Notes under the pieces: model-generated
Database searches by the model: none
What the model was told of the DNA's origin: nothing
Seen by the model: only the letters and a program-made list of their open reading frames with translations
Assembly (NCBI GenBank): GCA_020633555.1
Contig: JACKDL010000001.1
Coordinates: 786,193 to 850,192, forward strand
Reading direction: 5' to 3'
Origin: Myxococcales bacterium
GTDB lineage: Bacteria; Myxococcota_A; Bradymonadia; UBA7976; UBA1532
DNA length: 64,000 nucleotides
Made by a program: the position numbers and the translations under genes
Part shown: positions 1 to 8,436 of the stretch, one piece after another
How the letters are laid out: every line of letters starts with the position of its first letter
How positions within the stretch are numbered: position 1 is the first letter of the stretch

Positions 1-2
1 AC

Positions 3-272
3 ATCGCGCTGGCCCCCCGCAGCCAGCAGGACCGGCTGCGGATCTGCGCCGCATACGGCGGCATCGCGCTGCGACGCTTGGGCCAGGCCGAGGCCCAGAC
101 CGACCGCCCGCCCGTCGACCAGATCACGGTCGAGGGCAGCAAGGCGCGGTTCATCACCCTGCGGGTGGGCAGCGAGTACCAGCTCGTCGTCACCCTGAGC
201 GATGAGCAGCCCACCGGCAGCATCATGGCCGCGGTCCAGAGCACCGCCCGCGAGCTGGCCGCCCAGGTGTGA
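3..272 (+). CDS. Roadblock/LC7-like protein, 3' part
   Basis: The reading frame is open from the left edge of the window and ends at TGA 270-272, so only about 89 C-terminal residues are present. The tail has alternating beta strands (around 'FITLRVGSEYQLVVTLSD') and a final helix ending RELAAQV, which resembles the end of roadblock/LC7 domains. Those domains bind small Ras-like GTPases such as MglA in myxobacteria. This is a fold resemblance only, and the missing N-terminus prevents a firm call. The stop codon overlaps the GTG start of the next gene, so the two are probably co-translated. Confidence 0.5.
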   Translation: MALAPRSQQDRLRICAAYGGIALRRLGQAEAQTDRPPVDQITVEGSKARFITLRVGSEYQLVVTLSDEQPTGSIMAAVQSTARELAAQV

Positions 273-802
273 GCCCCTGGCTCGCCCTCCTCCCCGGCCT
301 GTGCCTGGGGACGCCCGCCCCGCCCCTGCCCTACACCGGCGCCTTCCGCGCGCTGGAGGCCCACGCGCTCACCCGACCGGACAGCCTCACCGACGTCACC
401 GTCGGTCTGGAGGCCCGCGCCGCCACCGTGCTCTCGCTGGTGGACCTGGACCTGGGCTGGGCCTGGGTGGACGTGGGGCCGGCCCGGGTCCACCAGGCGA
501 CAGCGGGCGCCCGGCTGCACCCGTTCGCCCTGTGGCTCCTCCATGGGCCCGCGTGGGCCGATCTGCTCGCCAGCGTCTACGTCCGGGCGGCCGTTGGCCC
601 CCGCTTCGGGGCGGATGTCGGGGGCGTCTGGGTGCTGGGCGCCGGCTTCGACTGGCCGCTGGGCGAGCCCGATCACGGGGCGGGCCTGTGGATCGGCCCA
701 CGCTACCGTCACATGTTGCCCTTCGGCCCCGTATCGGGGGTTGAAGGTGCAACCCAGGCCACCGTCGGCCTGGCCCTGAGCTACCGCCTCAACGGCCTCT
801 GA
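269..802 (+). CDS. Secreted or outer-membrane hypothetical protein
   Basis: This 177-residue protein starts at GTG 269, whose last two bases lie in the TGA of the preceding gene (GTGA overlap). The first ~20 residues (MSPWLALLPGLCLG) form a short hydrophobic signal-like segment. The rest is built of alternating hydrophobic and glycine or aromatic-rich strands and ends 'LALSYRLNGL', which resembles a small outer-membrane beta barrel. I do not recognise a family. The downstream DUF547 gene begins 10 bases later, so the two probably share a transcript. Function is unknown. Confidence 0.6.
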   Translation: MSPWLALLPGLCLGTPAPPLPYTGAFRALEAHALTRPDSLTDVTVGLEARAATVLSLVDLDLGWAWVDVGPARVHQATAGARLHPFALWLLHGPAWADLLASVYVRAAVGPRFGADVGGVWVLGAGFDWPLGEPDHGAGLWIGPRYRHMLPFGPVSGVEGATQATVGLALSYRLNGL

Positions 803-812
803 AGGAGATCCA

Positions 813-1559
813 ATGCGCGCCACCCCGTTCGCCCTCGCCCTCGCCGCGGCCCTGGCCACCACGGCCCTCGCGGCGCCGCCCGCCACCGCCCAGGACTTCG
901 ATCACAGCGCCCTGGACGGCGTGCTCCAGGCCCACGTGAAGGGCGACAAGGTGGACTACGCTGGCCTGGCGCAGAGCGCCGAGCTGAAGGCCTACGTGGG
1001 CCGGCTCGCCGAGGCGAAGCCCGACGCCCTGCCGGGCAAGGCCGCGAAGCTGGCCTTCTGGATCAACGCCTACAATGCGCTCACGATCACAGGGGTCCTG
1101 CGGCACTGGCCCGCCATCGACTCCGTCTCGACCATCAAGCCCGACTACGGGTTCTTCAAAGGCAAGGACTTCGTCGTGGGTGGGCAGACGGTGTCGCTGA
1201 ACGACATCGAGAATGAGATCATCCGCCCGCGGTTCAAGGATCCCCGAGTGCACGCGGCGCTCAACTGCGCCAGCGTGTCGTGCCCCCCGCTCCTGAACCG
1301 CGCCTTTGTGGCAAGCCGTCTCGAGGCCCAGCTCGACCAGGTGTTTGGCGCGTGGGTGAACGACGACGCCCGCAACCGCCTGGACGCAGAAGGGCTGAAG
1401 CTCTCGAAGATCTTCGACTGGTACAAGGCCGACTTCGAGCCGGCCGGCGGGGTGAAAGCCTGGCTGAAGAAGTACGCCAAGGGCGAGAAGCAGGCCGCCG
1501 TGGACGCGGCGCCGACCGTGGGCTTCCTCGACTATGACTGGCGGCTGAACAAGCGCTGA
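813..1559 (+). CDS. DUF547 domain protein, exported
   Basis: This 248-residue protein starts at ATG 813 with a strong ribosome binding site, GAAGGAGAT at 801-809. Residues 1-26 are a Sec signal peptide ending near ATAQD, so the mature protein is periplasmic or exported. The DUF547 family is recognisable from 'AFWINAYNALTI' in the middle and 'VHAALNCASVSCPPL' further on, with the conserved Asn, His and Cys residues. The family has no settled biochemical function, although a papain- or transglutaminase-like Cys/His arrangement has been suggested. It converges with the GYF_2 gene and only 11 bases separate the two stop codons. Confidence 0.85.
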   Translation: MRATPFALALAAALATTALAAPPATAQDFDHSALDGVLQAHVKGDKVDYAGLAQSAELKAYVGRLAEAKPDALPGKAAKLAFWINAYNALTITGVLRHWPAIDSVSTIKPDYGFFKGKDFVVGGQTVSLNDIENEIIRPRFKDPRVHAALNCASVSCPPLLNRAFVASRLEAQLDQVFGAWVNDDARNRLDAEGLKLSKIFDWYKADFEPAGGVKAWLKKYAKGEKQAAVDAAPTVGFLDYDWRLNKR

Positions 1560-1570
1560 GGGCGGCGCCC

Positions 1571-3208
1571 CTACTTGGCGCGGATGGAGATCAGCCCCTT
1601 CAGGCAGGCCTCGATCCGAAGCAGGGCCTGGCTCTCGTCGGGGCTGATCTTCGCCCGCCCCGAGTTGCCGATGACGAACCGCTCCGGGGGCTTCTGCCCC
1701 ACCACCGGCACCGCGGCCTCGAAGGCGGCGAGCAGCGTGCTCGCGCGCTCCAGAAAGAGCTCGTAGCCCGGGATCTCGTCGGGCTCCAGCTCGGCCCGCG
1801 CGGCCACCACCTCACCCTCGAGGTGCGCCTTCATCCGCTGGGTGATCAGCGTGTAGATGCTGCGCTTGGTCTGGCCCTGCAGGCTGTCGCCCGTGGACGG
1901 CAGCGCGCACTTCGTCTCCTGCGCCTCGCCCGGCCGCATGTCCTTGGTGACCACGAAGGCGCGGGCCACGTCGTAGAACAGCTTCATGAGGTTCAGGCGG
2001 TCGTCGTAGCGGACCGCCACGGCAGCCGCGGCATCCGGGGGCACGGCCATGCCCTGATCCACGCCGGTGCCGGCGTCGGCGTCAGAGACGGGCGCGACCT
2101 GGGGGGCCCCCGTCGACGGATCGACGGGCCGCTCGCGCCCCGCGGCGTCCCCAGTGGTCTCACCGGCGGCTTCGTCCTCGGCCTTGGCCTCCAAGACCGC
2201 CTTCGGGAGGGCCGGCGGCGAAGGACGGCGGGCTTCGACCTCACCCTTGTCGACCTCGCCCTTGTCGACCTCGCCCGTCGCTTCGGCGGCGGCCACCGAG
2301 GCGACCGCGCGGCTCCGCGCCTCGGCCAGCTCGTCTCGGCCTGCCCTCGGCAGCGTGGGCAGCTTCGGGCGCACCCGCTCGCCGGCCTCGCCTTCGGTCG
2401 CCTTGTGTCGCTCGCGCAGGGTGTCCACCGCCGACGAGGCAGCCTCGGCCGCCGCGACCCCTGCGCTGGACAGTGAGCCGGTCCGGGGGCGCCGGGCCTC
2501 GACGGGCTGCTGCAGACGGCCCTGATCCCGGTGCGCCTCGGCCACGATCTCGGCCACGGCCATGCCCTGCCGGGTGTTGCCGCGGGTCGCCTGCGCCGCC
2601 TGCGCCTGCTCGGCGCGGCGCGCCTGGATCATCCGGTGCAGCTCAGCGGCCTTGAAGTCCATGACCGTGCGCTGCACGGAGTCCGCCGACTCGGCAGGCT
2701 GCGCCGCCGTGGGCGTCGTGGCCTGGGGGGCCGCCGCGGCCTGCGTCGGGGCCGCGGTGACCGAGTTGGGGAAGCGGCTCGCGAGCTGGGGCGAATCGCC
2801 CGCCCGGAACCACTTGTTGTAGGCCGGGTGGTAGATGAAGTCGTTCGGGCCGATGTTGCCCTCTGAGGCCCACCGCAGGATGGTCGCCAGGCTGTCGGCC
2901 GCGTAGTTCTTCTCGCCCTTGCGCAGCCAGAACTGCTGGGCCTGTCGCTGGGACCCGGCGACGGGCTGAGGGGCCGCCGCGGCCACCGGCTGGGGCGCCT
3001 GCGAGGCTGGCCCCCGCCCCCCGTCGGCCCGGGGCAGGACGTCGCGCAGCTCGCGCAGATCCTTGGCCCGATACCAGGACTGGTACTTGGGCGAGTACAC
3101 CATGTCGGTGGGGAGGACCCGGCCGTCTTGCGCCCAGGTCCGCATGGTCTGCAGGTCGGGCGCCTGGTAGTCGCACCCGTCGCGACGGAGGATGTAGTGC
3201 TGGCTCAT
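1571..3208 (-). CDS. Tandem GYF_2 domain protein
   Basis: This 545-residue protein is counted from ATG 3208 (MSQHYILRR). The frame stays open to 3277, but the extra 23 residues are Arg/Pro-rich and look non-coding. Two GYF_2-type modules are visible at residues ~4-60 and ~92-146. Each has the pattern YxLR...W..DG...P.D.VYxPxYxxWYRA, and such modules are probable peptide-binding or scaffold domains. A long Ala/Glu/Thr-rich linker follows. It contains the short repeat 'DKGEV', and it leads to a helical C-terminal region of ~130 residues that I do not recognise. No signal peptide or membrane segment is seen, so it is likely cytoplasmic. The upstream ribosome binding site is weak. Confidence 0.75.
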   Translation of the reverse strand: MSQHYILRRDGCDYQAPDLQTMRTWAQDGRVLPTDMVYSPKYQSWYRAKDLRELRDVLPRADGGRGPASQAPQPVAAAAPQPVAGSQRQAQQFWLRKGEKNYAADSLATILRWASEGNIGPNDFIYHPAYNKWFRAGDSPQLASRFPNSVTAAPTQAAAAPQATTPTAAQPAESADSVQRTVMDFKAAELHRMIQARRAEQAQAAQATRGNTRQGMAVAEIVAEAHRDQGRLQQPVEARRPRTGSLSSAGVAAAEAASSAVDTLRERHKATEGEAGERVRPKLPTLPRAGRDELAEARSRAVASVAAAEATGEVDKGEVDKGEVEARRPSPPALPKAVLEAKAEDEAAGETTGDAAGRERPVDPSTGAPQVAPVSDADAGTGVDQGMAVPPDAAAAVAVRYDDRLNLMKLFYDVARAFVVTKDMRPGEAQETKCALPSTGDSLQGQTKRSIYTLITQRMKAHLEGEVVAARAELEPDEIPGYELFLERASTLLAAFEAAVPVVGQKPPERFVIGNSGRAKISPDESQALLRIEACLKGLISIRAK

Positions 3209-3311
3209 CGGCCTCGGCTGCGGTCGCGGGTGACGGCGCGCGCGCGCCATGAACCCCGGCACGGTAGCACACGCCACCGTGCAATCCTCCCCGGTTTTCT
3301 CGCGCCTGCGC

Positions 3312-5252
3312 TCAGAAGTCCACTCCCGCGGCCACCCGCAGGTCCAGCGTGAGCGGCAGGTCGCTCAGCGCGGCCTCCAGGGACACGCCCTCGTGCAGCA
3401 TCCGGTAGTGCACCACCGTCTCCACCATGCGCCGCACGTAGCCCCGCGCCTCTTTGTAGGGGATGCGGTCGACGAACTCGTCCGTCGGCGCCTCGGCGCG
3501 GCCGCCCATCCACTGCACCACCGCACCGGGGCCGCCGTTGTAGGCCGCCGCCACCAGGGGGAGCTGTCCGCCGAAGCGGCGTGACAGCGCCCCCACATAC
3601 CAGCTCCCAGCGGCGATGTTCTCGGCCGGGTCGAAGGCGTCGCGCACCTGCGGACCACCGGCGGCAACGATCCCCCGCAGCGTCGGCTCGATGAGCTGCA
3701 TGAGGCCCACGGCGTGGGCCCGGCTCACCACCTCCGGGCGGTAGGCGCTCTCCTTGCGGATGAAGCTGTGGATCCACCACCGCGAGACCCCAGCCGCCCG
3801 TGCCGCCTGGGTCACCGGCTCGACGAACCCCAAAGGCCAGGCCGCCCGCCAGGTCGCAGCGGCCTCGCCTGAGTCGGGCCAACGCGCCAGGTCCGCTTGC
3901 CCGACCTGAAGCGCGTCCAGCATGGCCAGGTTCGGCGCCCCCAGCGCCACCGCCGCGGCCCGCAACGCCGCGCTCTCCCCCGCCCGCCGCAGCGCGGGCA
4001 CCTCGGCGGCGAGGGCCAACCGCGCCAGCCGGGGCAGCCCGACCGCTTGCAGCGCCCGGGCCCGCTGCAGGCCCGGCACCTGTGCGTTCGGATCCGGCGA
4101 AGGCGGCGGCGACAACGGCGCCGGGAAGATCTCGGGGTAGCGGCGGCGCAGCAACAGGGCATACCAGCCCAGCGGCTCGTGGCTCACCAGGCGCACGGCC
4201 AGCGCGGCGGCCCCCGCAGGGTCCTGCGAGCCCAGCGCCCGCACCGCCCAGTAGGCCGCCCGCCGCTCCGCCCGATCCCCCTCGGGGTTGGCCAAGGCCC
4301 GCAGCGCAGCCCCCGCCGCCGGATCACCGGCCAGGTATTTTGACCAGGCGACGTACCACCGAGCCGCGTCCTCGAACCCGCCCAGCCGCCCACGGGCCTC
4401 GGTCCAGGCCCGAACGGCCGCCGGGTAGTCCCCCGCCTCGTACCGCAGGAACCCAGCGAAGAAGCGGGCTGACCCGGCCTTTGGGTCATCGGGATGCGCA
4501 GCGGCCAGGGCCTCGTAGCCGGCCACGGCCCGGTCGAGCTCGCCCGCCCGGCCCCAGGCCCGCGCAGCCTCGGACGCGGCCTCGACCGCCCGCGGGCCGC
4601 CCTCTGCAGCCAGGGCCTCGAAGGCCCGTGCCGCCCCCACGAAGTTCACGCGCTCGCGATCGAGCGCCAGGCGCGCCACCTCGAAGCGGGCACGTGCGCC
4701 GACCTCAGGGTGGTCCGCCAGGCCCTCGAGCAGCCGCCGCGCTTGCCCGTAGTCCCGGTGGCCCTCCCACGCGGCCGCTTGGGCCAGGACGCCCGCGGTG
4801 TCCAAGGCGACGCGGGCAGCCACCTGGTTCGCCACGGGCGTCCACGGCCAGTCGGTGACCAGAGTTCGCTCCGCCGTAGCGGCCGCGGCCTGATCGCCGC
4901 ATGCGCGCGCAGCGGTGGCCCACAGCGCCAGCCGGTCCGCTGCCGGGATGGCCCCCGGCTGTGCCGGGGCGCGTTCGATCCAGTGAAGGGTCTCCGCGCA
5001 CCGCTCGCTGGCCTGCGCTCGGAGCCACGCCGCCTCAGCCTGCCAGGGCGGCGCCGCCGCGAAGACCGCCTCGGCGTCGGCCCTTGCCCCTGCGCGGTCG
5101 CCGGCTGCGAGGCGCGCCTGCCCGCGCGCGAGGCGGATGCCGTCGGCCAGCTCGGGGTGGGCCGCCAACCGGCGGGTCCACTCGGCGGCGTCGGGCGCCG
5201 CAGTCTGGCCGAGCAGCGCCCAGAGGATCAGACCCCAGCCGGAGACGCCCAT
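3312..5252 (-). CDS. slt: Soluble lytic murein transglycosylase
   Basis: This 646-residue protein starts at ATG 5252 (MGVSGWG), 25 bases inside the end of the pseudouridine synthase gene. The longer open frame upstream is a shadow of that gene. Residues 1-18 are signal-like. Residues ~20-480 are Ala-rich helical repeats like the superhelical U/L domains of Slt70. The C-terminal ~165 residues are the catalytic lysozyme-like domain: 'IRKESAYRPEVVSRAHAVGL' with the catalytic Glu near residue 501, then GLMQL and 'AAAYNGGPGA'. The enzyme cleaves peptidoglycan between MurNAc and GlcNAc to give 1,6-anhydro ends in the periplasm. Length and layout match Slt70 (about 645 residues). Confidence 0.9.
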   Translation of the reverse strand: MGVSGWGLILWALLGQTAAPDAAEWTRRLAAHPELADGIRLARGQARLAAGDRAGARADAEAVFAAAPPWQAEAAWLRAQASERCAETLHWIERAPAQPGAIPAADRLALWATAARACGDQAAAATAERTLVTDWPWTPVANQVAARVALDTAGVLAQAAAWEGHRDYGQARRLLEGLADHPEVGARARFEVARLALDRERVNFVGAARAFEALAAEGGPRAVEAASEAARAWGRAGELDRAVAGYEALAAAHPDDPKAGSARFFAGFLRYEAGDYPAAVRAWTEARGRLGGFEDAARWYVAWSKYLAGDPAAGAALRALANPEGDRAERRAAYWAVRALGSQDPAGAAALAVRLVSHEPLGWYALLLRRRYPEIFPAPLSPPPSPDPNAQVPGLQRARALQAVGLPRLARLALAAEVPALRRAGESAALRAAAVALGAPNLAMLDALQVGQADLARWPDSGEAAATWRAAWPLGFVEPVTQAARAAGVSRWWIHSFIRKESAYRPEVVSRAHAVGLMQLIEPTLRGIVAAGGPQVRDAFDPAENIAAGSWYVGALSRRFGGQLPLVAAAYNGGPGAVVQWMGGRAEAPTDEFVDRIPYKEARGYVRRMVETVVHYRMLHEGVSLEAALSDLPLTLDLRVAAGVDF

Positions 5253-6196
5253 GCCGCCCTCAGCGCGTCGAGCGCCGCGCTCAAGTCGTCGGGCCACGGG
5301 GACTCGAAGCGCAGCCGCGCCCCCGTGGCCGGGTGCTCGAAGCCCAGCACCGCCGCGTGCAGTGCCTGGCGGGTCAGCCCCAGCTCGGGACCCAGCACCC
5401 GCAGGGCCTGCGGGCGGTCGATGCGCCGCCGGCGCCCATAGGTCACGTCGCCTACCAGGGGGTGACCGGCCTCGCTGGCGTGGACGCGGATCTGGTGGGT
5501 TCGGCCCGTCTCCAACGAGAACTCCACCCGCGCGCACGGCGGCAGCCGCTCCAAGACCTGCCAGTGGGTGACCGCGCGCTTCCCACCAGCGGAGGCCCCG
5601 GTGAACTTGCGGCGGTCGTTGCCCGCGCGCCCGTAGTGGCTGCTGCGCCACGTGCCCTCGTCGGGCAGCCCGTGATCCCAGGCCAGCGCGTGGTAGCGGC
5701 GGTCGACGGCGTGGGCGGCGAACTGGGCGGCGAGGTGGTGATGGGCGGGCTCGGTGCGCGCCAGCACCAACAAGCCGGATGTGCCGGCGTCGATGCGGTG
5801 GACCACCCCAGGGCGGTCGGGCGCCCCCACCGGGGACAGCTCGCCCACCTCGTGCAGCACCCCGTGCACCAGCGTGCCTGTCGAGTTGCCCGCCCCCGGG
5901 TGCACCACCACGCCGGCGGGCTTGTCCACCACAACCACGTGGGCGTCCACGTACACCAGCTTCAGCGGGACGGGCTCGGGCGCCAAGCCCTGCGGCGGCG
6001 TGCTGGGCGGCTCCACAGCGATTCGATCGCCAGGCTCAAGGGGGGTGGAGGGCTTGACCGACACACCGTTCACCGTCACGCGCCCGTCCCGGATGGCCCG
6101 GGCCAGGCGGCTGCGGCTGGTGTCGGTCAGGCGTTCGGCGAGGAAGCGGTCGAGCCGACCCCCCGCGGCGGGCGGCTCAACGGTGAACTCGATCAC
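5228..6196 (-). CDS. rluD: RluA/RluD-family 23S rRNA pseudouridine synthase
   Basis: This 322-residue protein starts at GTG 6196 (VIEFTVEPP); the open frame beyond it overlaps the next gene and looks non-coding. Residues ~14-75 form an S4 RNA-binding domain (GGRLDRFLAERL...VNG). The catalytic domain has 'DKPAGVVVHPG' and the signature 'VVHRIDAGTSGLLVL', with the nucleophilic Asp near residue 136. It also has 'GRTHQIRVH' toward the C-terminus. The length is close to E. coli RluD, which makes pseudouridines 1911/1915/1917 in helix 69 of 23S rRNA. Assignment to RluD rather than RluA or RluC rests on the S4 domain plus length. The 3' end overlaps the lytic transglycosylase start. Confidence 0.88.
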   Translation of the reverse strand: MIEFTVEPPAAGGRLDRFLAERLTDTSRSRLARAIRDGRVTVNGVSVKPSTPLEPGDRIAVEPPSTPPQGLAPEPVPLKLVYVDAHVVVVDKPAGVVVHPGAGNSTGTLVHGVLHEVGELSPVGAPDRPGVVHRIDAGTSGLLVLARTEPAHHHLAAQFAAHAVDRRYHALAWDHGLPDEGTWRSSHYGRAGNDRRKFTGASAGGKRAVTHWQVLERLPPCARVEFSLETGRTHQIRVHASEAGHPLVGDVTYGRRRRIDRPQALRVLGPELGLTRQALHAAVLGFEHPATGARLRFESPWPDDLSAALDALRAAWASPAGV

Positions 6197-6206
6197 GACC
6201 GGAGGC

Positions 6207-6473
6207 TTACCAGATGGACGTGGGCAGGTGCGCGCTCGCCTTGATGAGCACGTCGACGATGGCGCGATCCACGAAGTTGTACTGGGCGCGGATGTCGGCG
6301 CTGACCCGGCTCTCGAACAGCTCATAGCCCTCGGACAGCTCGCTCTCGAGCACCTCGAAGAGGCGGTCGGCCTTCAGGCCCTCGGCGATCTTGTCCTTGT
6401 TGTAGAGCAGGATGTCCGAGGCGATGGTCCGCGCCAGGCGCAGGGCGGCGTCGGGCTTGTCGATCATCTGCAC
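6207..6473 (-). CDS. Small conserved helical protein
   Basis: This 88-residue protein is read from GTG 6473, seven bases after GGAGGG. An ATG two codons further in (6467) is the alternative start. The product is acidic and helical (SDILLYNKDKIAEGLKADRL, then FEVLESELSEGYELFESRV) and has no signal peptide or membrane segment. I have seen similar short proteins described only as hypothetical in deltaproteobacteria and cannot give a function. Its stop codon is 10 bases before the start of the pseudouridine synthase gene, so the two are co-transcribed. Confidence 0.7.
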   Translation of the reverse strand: MQMIDKPDAALRLARTIASDILLYNKDKIAEGLKADRLFEVLESELSEGYELFESRVSADIRAQYNFVDRAIVDVLIKASAHLPTSIW

Positions 6474-6543
6474 GGGGCGTCCCTCCGGAGGTGTCGGTGC
6501 CTTGCGAGACTAAGCGGCCCCGATCCACAGGTCAACGCCGTGA

Positions 6544-7158
6544 TCACCAGGGCTTGCGCCGTGCCTTCTCGGCCACCCACGCGTCGTACTCGTGCAGGTA
6601 GTCGCGCACCAGGCGCTCGGGATCCAGCCGCAGCATGCGGGCGATCTGCTTCAGGAACCCGCGCAGGTACACCTTGGCCGGCAGGTCACCGTAATCCTCG
6701 GACTCCAGGCACCGCAGGGTGAACATGCTGATCTTGGTCCGCTCGGCGATCTCCTCGAGGGGGATCCCCGCCATGGACCGCACCTTGGTCAGCGTGGGGC
6801 CGCCCAGGCGCGCGTCCTCCGGCCAGCCGATGGCCTCCAGCGGATCCCGCGGCAGCTCGCGGGGCGCTGGCGGCGGCCGCGAGGCCACCCGCTCGTCGGC
6901 CCGGCGCAGGCTGGGGTGCCCCTTGGGGAACAAGCTGCGGTCGTAGCGCCGGCGCTGCTCGGGATCCATCAGGGTGTTGTAGGCCTCCTTCAGCCGCGCC
7001 AGCAGGCGCAGAGCCTCCGGCGTGCGGTACAGGCCATACATCACGAGGCCCCCGGGATCGAACCGCCGCGACAGCCGCTTGAACGCCCGCCGGATGTCCT
7101 CCTCGGTGGCGCCCGGATCGAGTTCGAGCTCCTCGTACAGGTTGATCGGGGCGCTCAC
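6544..7158 (-). CDS. Degenerate J-like domain fused to RodZ-type HTH
   Basis: This 204-residue protein starts at GTG 7158, with GGGAGGT six bases upstream, and overlaps the end of the ParA-like gene (GTGA). Residues ~5-75 look like a J-domain (LYEELELDPGATEEDIRRAF...LARLKEAYNTLMDPEQRRRYD). However, the HPD tripeptide needed to stimulate DnaK is missing, and the equivalent stretch reads RRFDPGG. Residues ~120-190 are a RodZ-like helix-turn-helix (MAGIPLEEIAERTKISMFTL, then LPAKVYLRGFLKQIARMLRL). No membrane segment is present, so this is not RodZ itself. The coupling to a MinD/ParA-like ATPase suggests a role in cell organisation or regulation, which is inference. Confidence 0.75.
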   Translation of the reverse strand: MSAPINLYEELELDPGATEEDIRRAFKRLSRRFDPGGLVMYGLYRTPEALRLLARLKEAYNTLMDPEQRRRYDRSLFPKGHPSLRRADERVASRPPPAPRELPRDPLEAIGWPEDARLGGPTLTKVRSMAGIPLEEIAERTKISMFTLRCLESEDYGDLPAKVYLRGFLKQIARMLRLDPERLVRDYLHEYDAWVAEKARRKPW

Positions 7159-8315
7159 GGCCGCACCTCCCGCGTGCCCACCAGGGCCATCAGCCGCCGG
7201 GTCAGACGCTCGATGTCCCGAGCCAGGGCCGAGCCGGGGTACTCCACCACCAGCGGCCGCCGCCTGCGCAGCGACTCCAGCGCCGTGTCGTCGGCGTCGA
7301 TGCCGCCCAGGGCCTCGGCGTTGATGTTCCAGCGCCGGCGCAGCGCCGAGCAGATGCCGGCCGCCAGATCCCGGTCGGCCCGGTTGCCGCACCGGTTCAC
7401 CAGGATCTTGGGCGCGAAGGCCAGCACCCGGGCGCGGATGGCCTGGGCGGCGTTCGGGTGCACCCCGGCCAGCGCGTCGATGAGTTCGGCGGGCGTGTCG
7501 AGCTGCCCCACGTGATCGGCGGTCAACAGCGCCCGGCTCACCACCGCGGGCTCGTCATCGCCGTCCAGGAGGCGACGATAGAGCGCCGCGCGCAGGAAGG
7601 CGTAGGTGCGCTCCATGGCCGCCGGCTCGGGCAGGGTGACCACCACGCCGCAGTCCGCCTCCAGGAAGGTGTCCAGGGCCAGCGGATCCGGCTGCACCCC
7701 CAGGTCGAGCACGATGACATCGGCGCCCGAGGCCCGCGCCACGTCCAGCGCCTGCTGCCGCAGCGGATCGTCCGCGCCCATCAGCGCGTGATGGGGCCGA
7801 CACAGGCGCAGGTTCATGCCCGGCATGCGGTCCACGCGAGGCGGCAGCGCGCTGCGCATCCGCATGCCCGGCGTCGGCAGGATCGGGTCCATGCCCAGGA
7901 ACGTGTGGAGGTTCTGCCCCGCCGGATCCAGATCCGCCAGCACCACGTCGCGGCCCAACCGCGACAGGAACAGGCCCACGTTCGCCACCAGCGTGGAGCG
8001 CCCCGCCCCGCCCTTGCCTCCGGCGAAGGCGATCTCGACGGGGCCTCCGCCGTCGCCCTCCTGCCACGGGAGCTGCCCCACCAGGCTGGGGATCTCGGGC
8101 TCGTCGAGCTCGTCCTCTTCGCCCGCGACCTCGACGGTCAGCTCGGCCTGCACCGGGGCCTCGTCCTCGGGCATGGGGGGCGGGGTCAGGAGCTCGCCGG
8201 CCTCGTCCGCGGGCTCGTCGACGGTCTCGATGACCACCCCGTCGTCGACCTCGGCGGGCGCCTGCCCGTCGGGATCCACAACGTCTGCACGGGGTGGCTT
8301 CTGGTCCTCGGCCAT
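7155..8315 (-). CDS. MinD/ParA-like ATPase with acidic N-terminus
   Basis: This 386-residue protein starts at ATG 8315, four bases after GAGGGA; a further in-frame ATG at 8351 has no such site. Residues 1-90 are acidic and low-complexity. The MinD/ParA fold follows, with the deviant Walker A 'AGGKGGAGRSTL' at residues ~98-109, then 'VVLADLDPAGQNLHTFLG' and 'ADVIVLDLGVQPDPLALDTF'. The signature Lys is present, but the second Walker Lys is replaced by Arg. Family members position cellular machinery such as chromosomes, division sites or flagella. The partner of this one is unknown. The next gene, an HTH protein, is translationally coupled. Confidence 0.8.
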   Translation of the reverse strand: MAEDQKPPRADVVDPDGQAPAEVDDGVVIETVDEPADEAGELLTPPPMPEDEAPVQAELTVEVAGEEDELDEPEIPSLVGQLPWQEGDGGGPVEIAFAGGKGGAGRSTLVANVGLFLSRLGRDVVLADLDPAGQNLHTFLGMDPILPTPGMRMRSALPPRVDRMPGMNLRLCRPHHALMGADDPLRQQALDVARASGADVIVLDLGVQPDPLALDTFLEADCGVVVTLPEPAAMERTYAFLRAALYRRLLDGDDEPAVVSRALLTADHVGQLDTPAELIDALAGVHPNAAQAIRARVLAFAPKILVNRCGNRADRDLAAGICSALRRRWNINAEALGGIDADDTALESLRRRRPLVVEYPGSALARDIERLTRRLMALVGTREVRP

Positions 8316-8436
8316 TCGGTCCCTCGCTGCCCGGCCAAAGGCCCGGGCCATCGGCCCGCTGTCTTACCCGACCCGGCCTCGATTTGCGAGCCCGCGCCCT
8401 TCCACCGAGGCCCCCGGCTGATCCACCCTCGCGCGC

